Below are positions 4,756 through 5,123 of a DNA stretch of 5,123 nt, piece by piece. The stretch spans positions 1-5,123 of the forward strand of contig JAKAXN010000345.1 of the NCBI GenBank assembly GCA_021816565.1, in the 5' to 3' direction. How positions within the stretch are numbered: the stretch's first letter is position 1; each line of letters begins with the position of its first letter. Source of the stretch: Actinomycetes bacterium. GTDB taxonomy: Bacteria > Actinomycetota > Acidimicrobiia > Acidimicrobiales > Palsa-688. A program made the position numbers and the translations under genes. The notes beneath the pieces were generated by a model. The model worked only from the letters and a program-made list of their open reading frames with translations, had not been told where the DNA came from and did not search any database.

Positions 4756-5123
4756 ATGAGGTGGCGCTGGGGCCGAGCCGGATCGGCCGTCGAAGAAGAA
4801 GTGATTCGACTGCGAACGGAGCTTCGCCGGACCCGGCGGCTGGCCGAGCTGAGCGAGCGCTCCCCCCACGCCATGGTCGTGCACTGCGGCGGGGTGGTCC
4901 GCTGGGCCAACCGGGGAGGCGGCCAACCTGGTGGGGCTGGCCGACCCGGCGCAGTCGATCGGGCGCGATCTCTACGAGTTCATCGATCCACGGTCCAGCA
5001 TCTCGACCCGGGAGCGGATCGCCCGCCTGCTCGAAGGAGGGGTGCTGCAGACGGCCGAGGCGTACCTGCTCACCCAGGCCGGCGACACCATCGTGGTGGA
5101 GACCCGGGCCGCCCTCACCGAGT
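4756..5123 (+). pseudogene. PAS-domain signalling protein, N-terminal part, with frameshift (3' partial)
   Basis: From ATG 4756 the protein begins with a basic end (MRWRWGR), a charged coiled-coil-like helix (about 12-35, EEEVIRLRTELRRTRRLAEL), then a PAS domain opening SPHAMVVHCGGVVRWANR. At GGGG 4913-4916 the reading shifts. Without one G the protein continues EAANLVGLADPAQSIGRDLY, then EFIDPRSS, to ETRAALTE at the window end, a proper PAS pattern (W-x-N-x-x-A-x-x-L-x-G, then the F-I-D-P turn). As written, the original frame stays open to the end but gives Arg/Gly/Pro-rich nonsense. A single extra base in a homopolymer is most simply a sequencing or assembly error, so the gene is probably intact in the organism. 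The output domain (histidine kinase, GGDEF/EAL or other) lies beyond the edge, and the PAS ligand is unknown. The lack of membrane segments suggests a cytoplasmic sensor. Confidence 0.78.

Noticed and set aside
4515..4926. Two minus-strand open frames opposite the PAS gene start
   Set aside because: They are Arg/Ser/Pro-rich and cross the esterase end and the intergenic gap. The plus strand has a good ribosome binding site and a PAS domain.

Overview
This is a very GC-rich window (strong G/C bias at third codon positions, GTG start codons, several starts without a Shine-Dalgarno site). It most resembles a high-GC actinobacterium, possibly an uncultured Acidimicrobiia-like lineage. That placement is inferred from composition and protein style and was not searched. 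The first nine bases match the 3' end of the standard Illumina adapter, so this is probably a whole short draft contig whose left end is a library artefact.

Layout. (1) 10-297, plus strand: the 3' end of an unrecognised gene, whose stop overlaps the 3' end of the next gene. (2) 281-856, minus strand: a TetR-family repressor. (3) 857-940: a divergent intergenic region with perfect inverted repeats (candidate operators) and a -10-like box just before the next start. (4) 941-3467, plus strand: a tight three-gene operon, each junction a 4-base stop/start overlap. It encodes a short flavin amine-oxidase-like oxidoreductase, a DinB-like metal-binding protein, and a GH43 five-bladed beta-propeller glycosidase with a complete catalytic triad but no signal peptide. 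(5) 3468-3540: a leader with a weak terminator-like element and two tandem hairpins before a strong ribosome binding site. (6) 3541-3792: an unrecognised 83-residue protein. (7) 3809-4618: an exported or membrane-anchored SGNH/GDSL esterase with all catalytic blocks. (8) 4756 to the end: the start of a PAS-domain signalling protein, broken by one extra G in a G4 run (probably a sequencing error) and cut by the window end.

How the parts may work together. The TetR gene is divergent from the operon and is the obvious candidate regulator of it. The GH43 and GDSL enzymes could act on a shared, possibly acylated, polysaccharide, but the lack of an export signal on the GH43 argues against a simple extracellular pathway. 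I see no mobile element, CRISPR array, tRNA or rRNA, and no convincing evidence of a new defence or other multi-gene system. The most unusual points are the operon composition, the structured leader before the orphan small gene, and the altered active-site residues of the oxidase.
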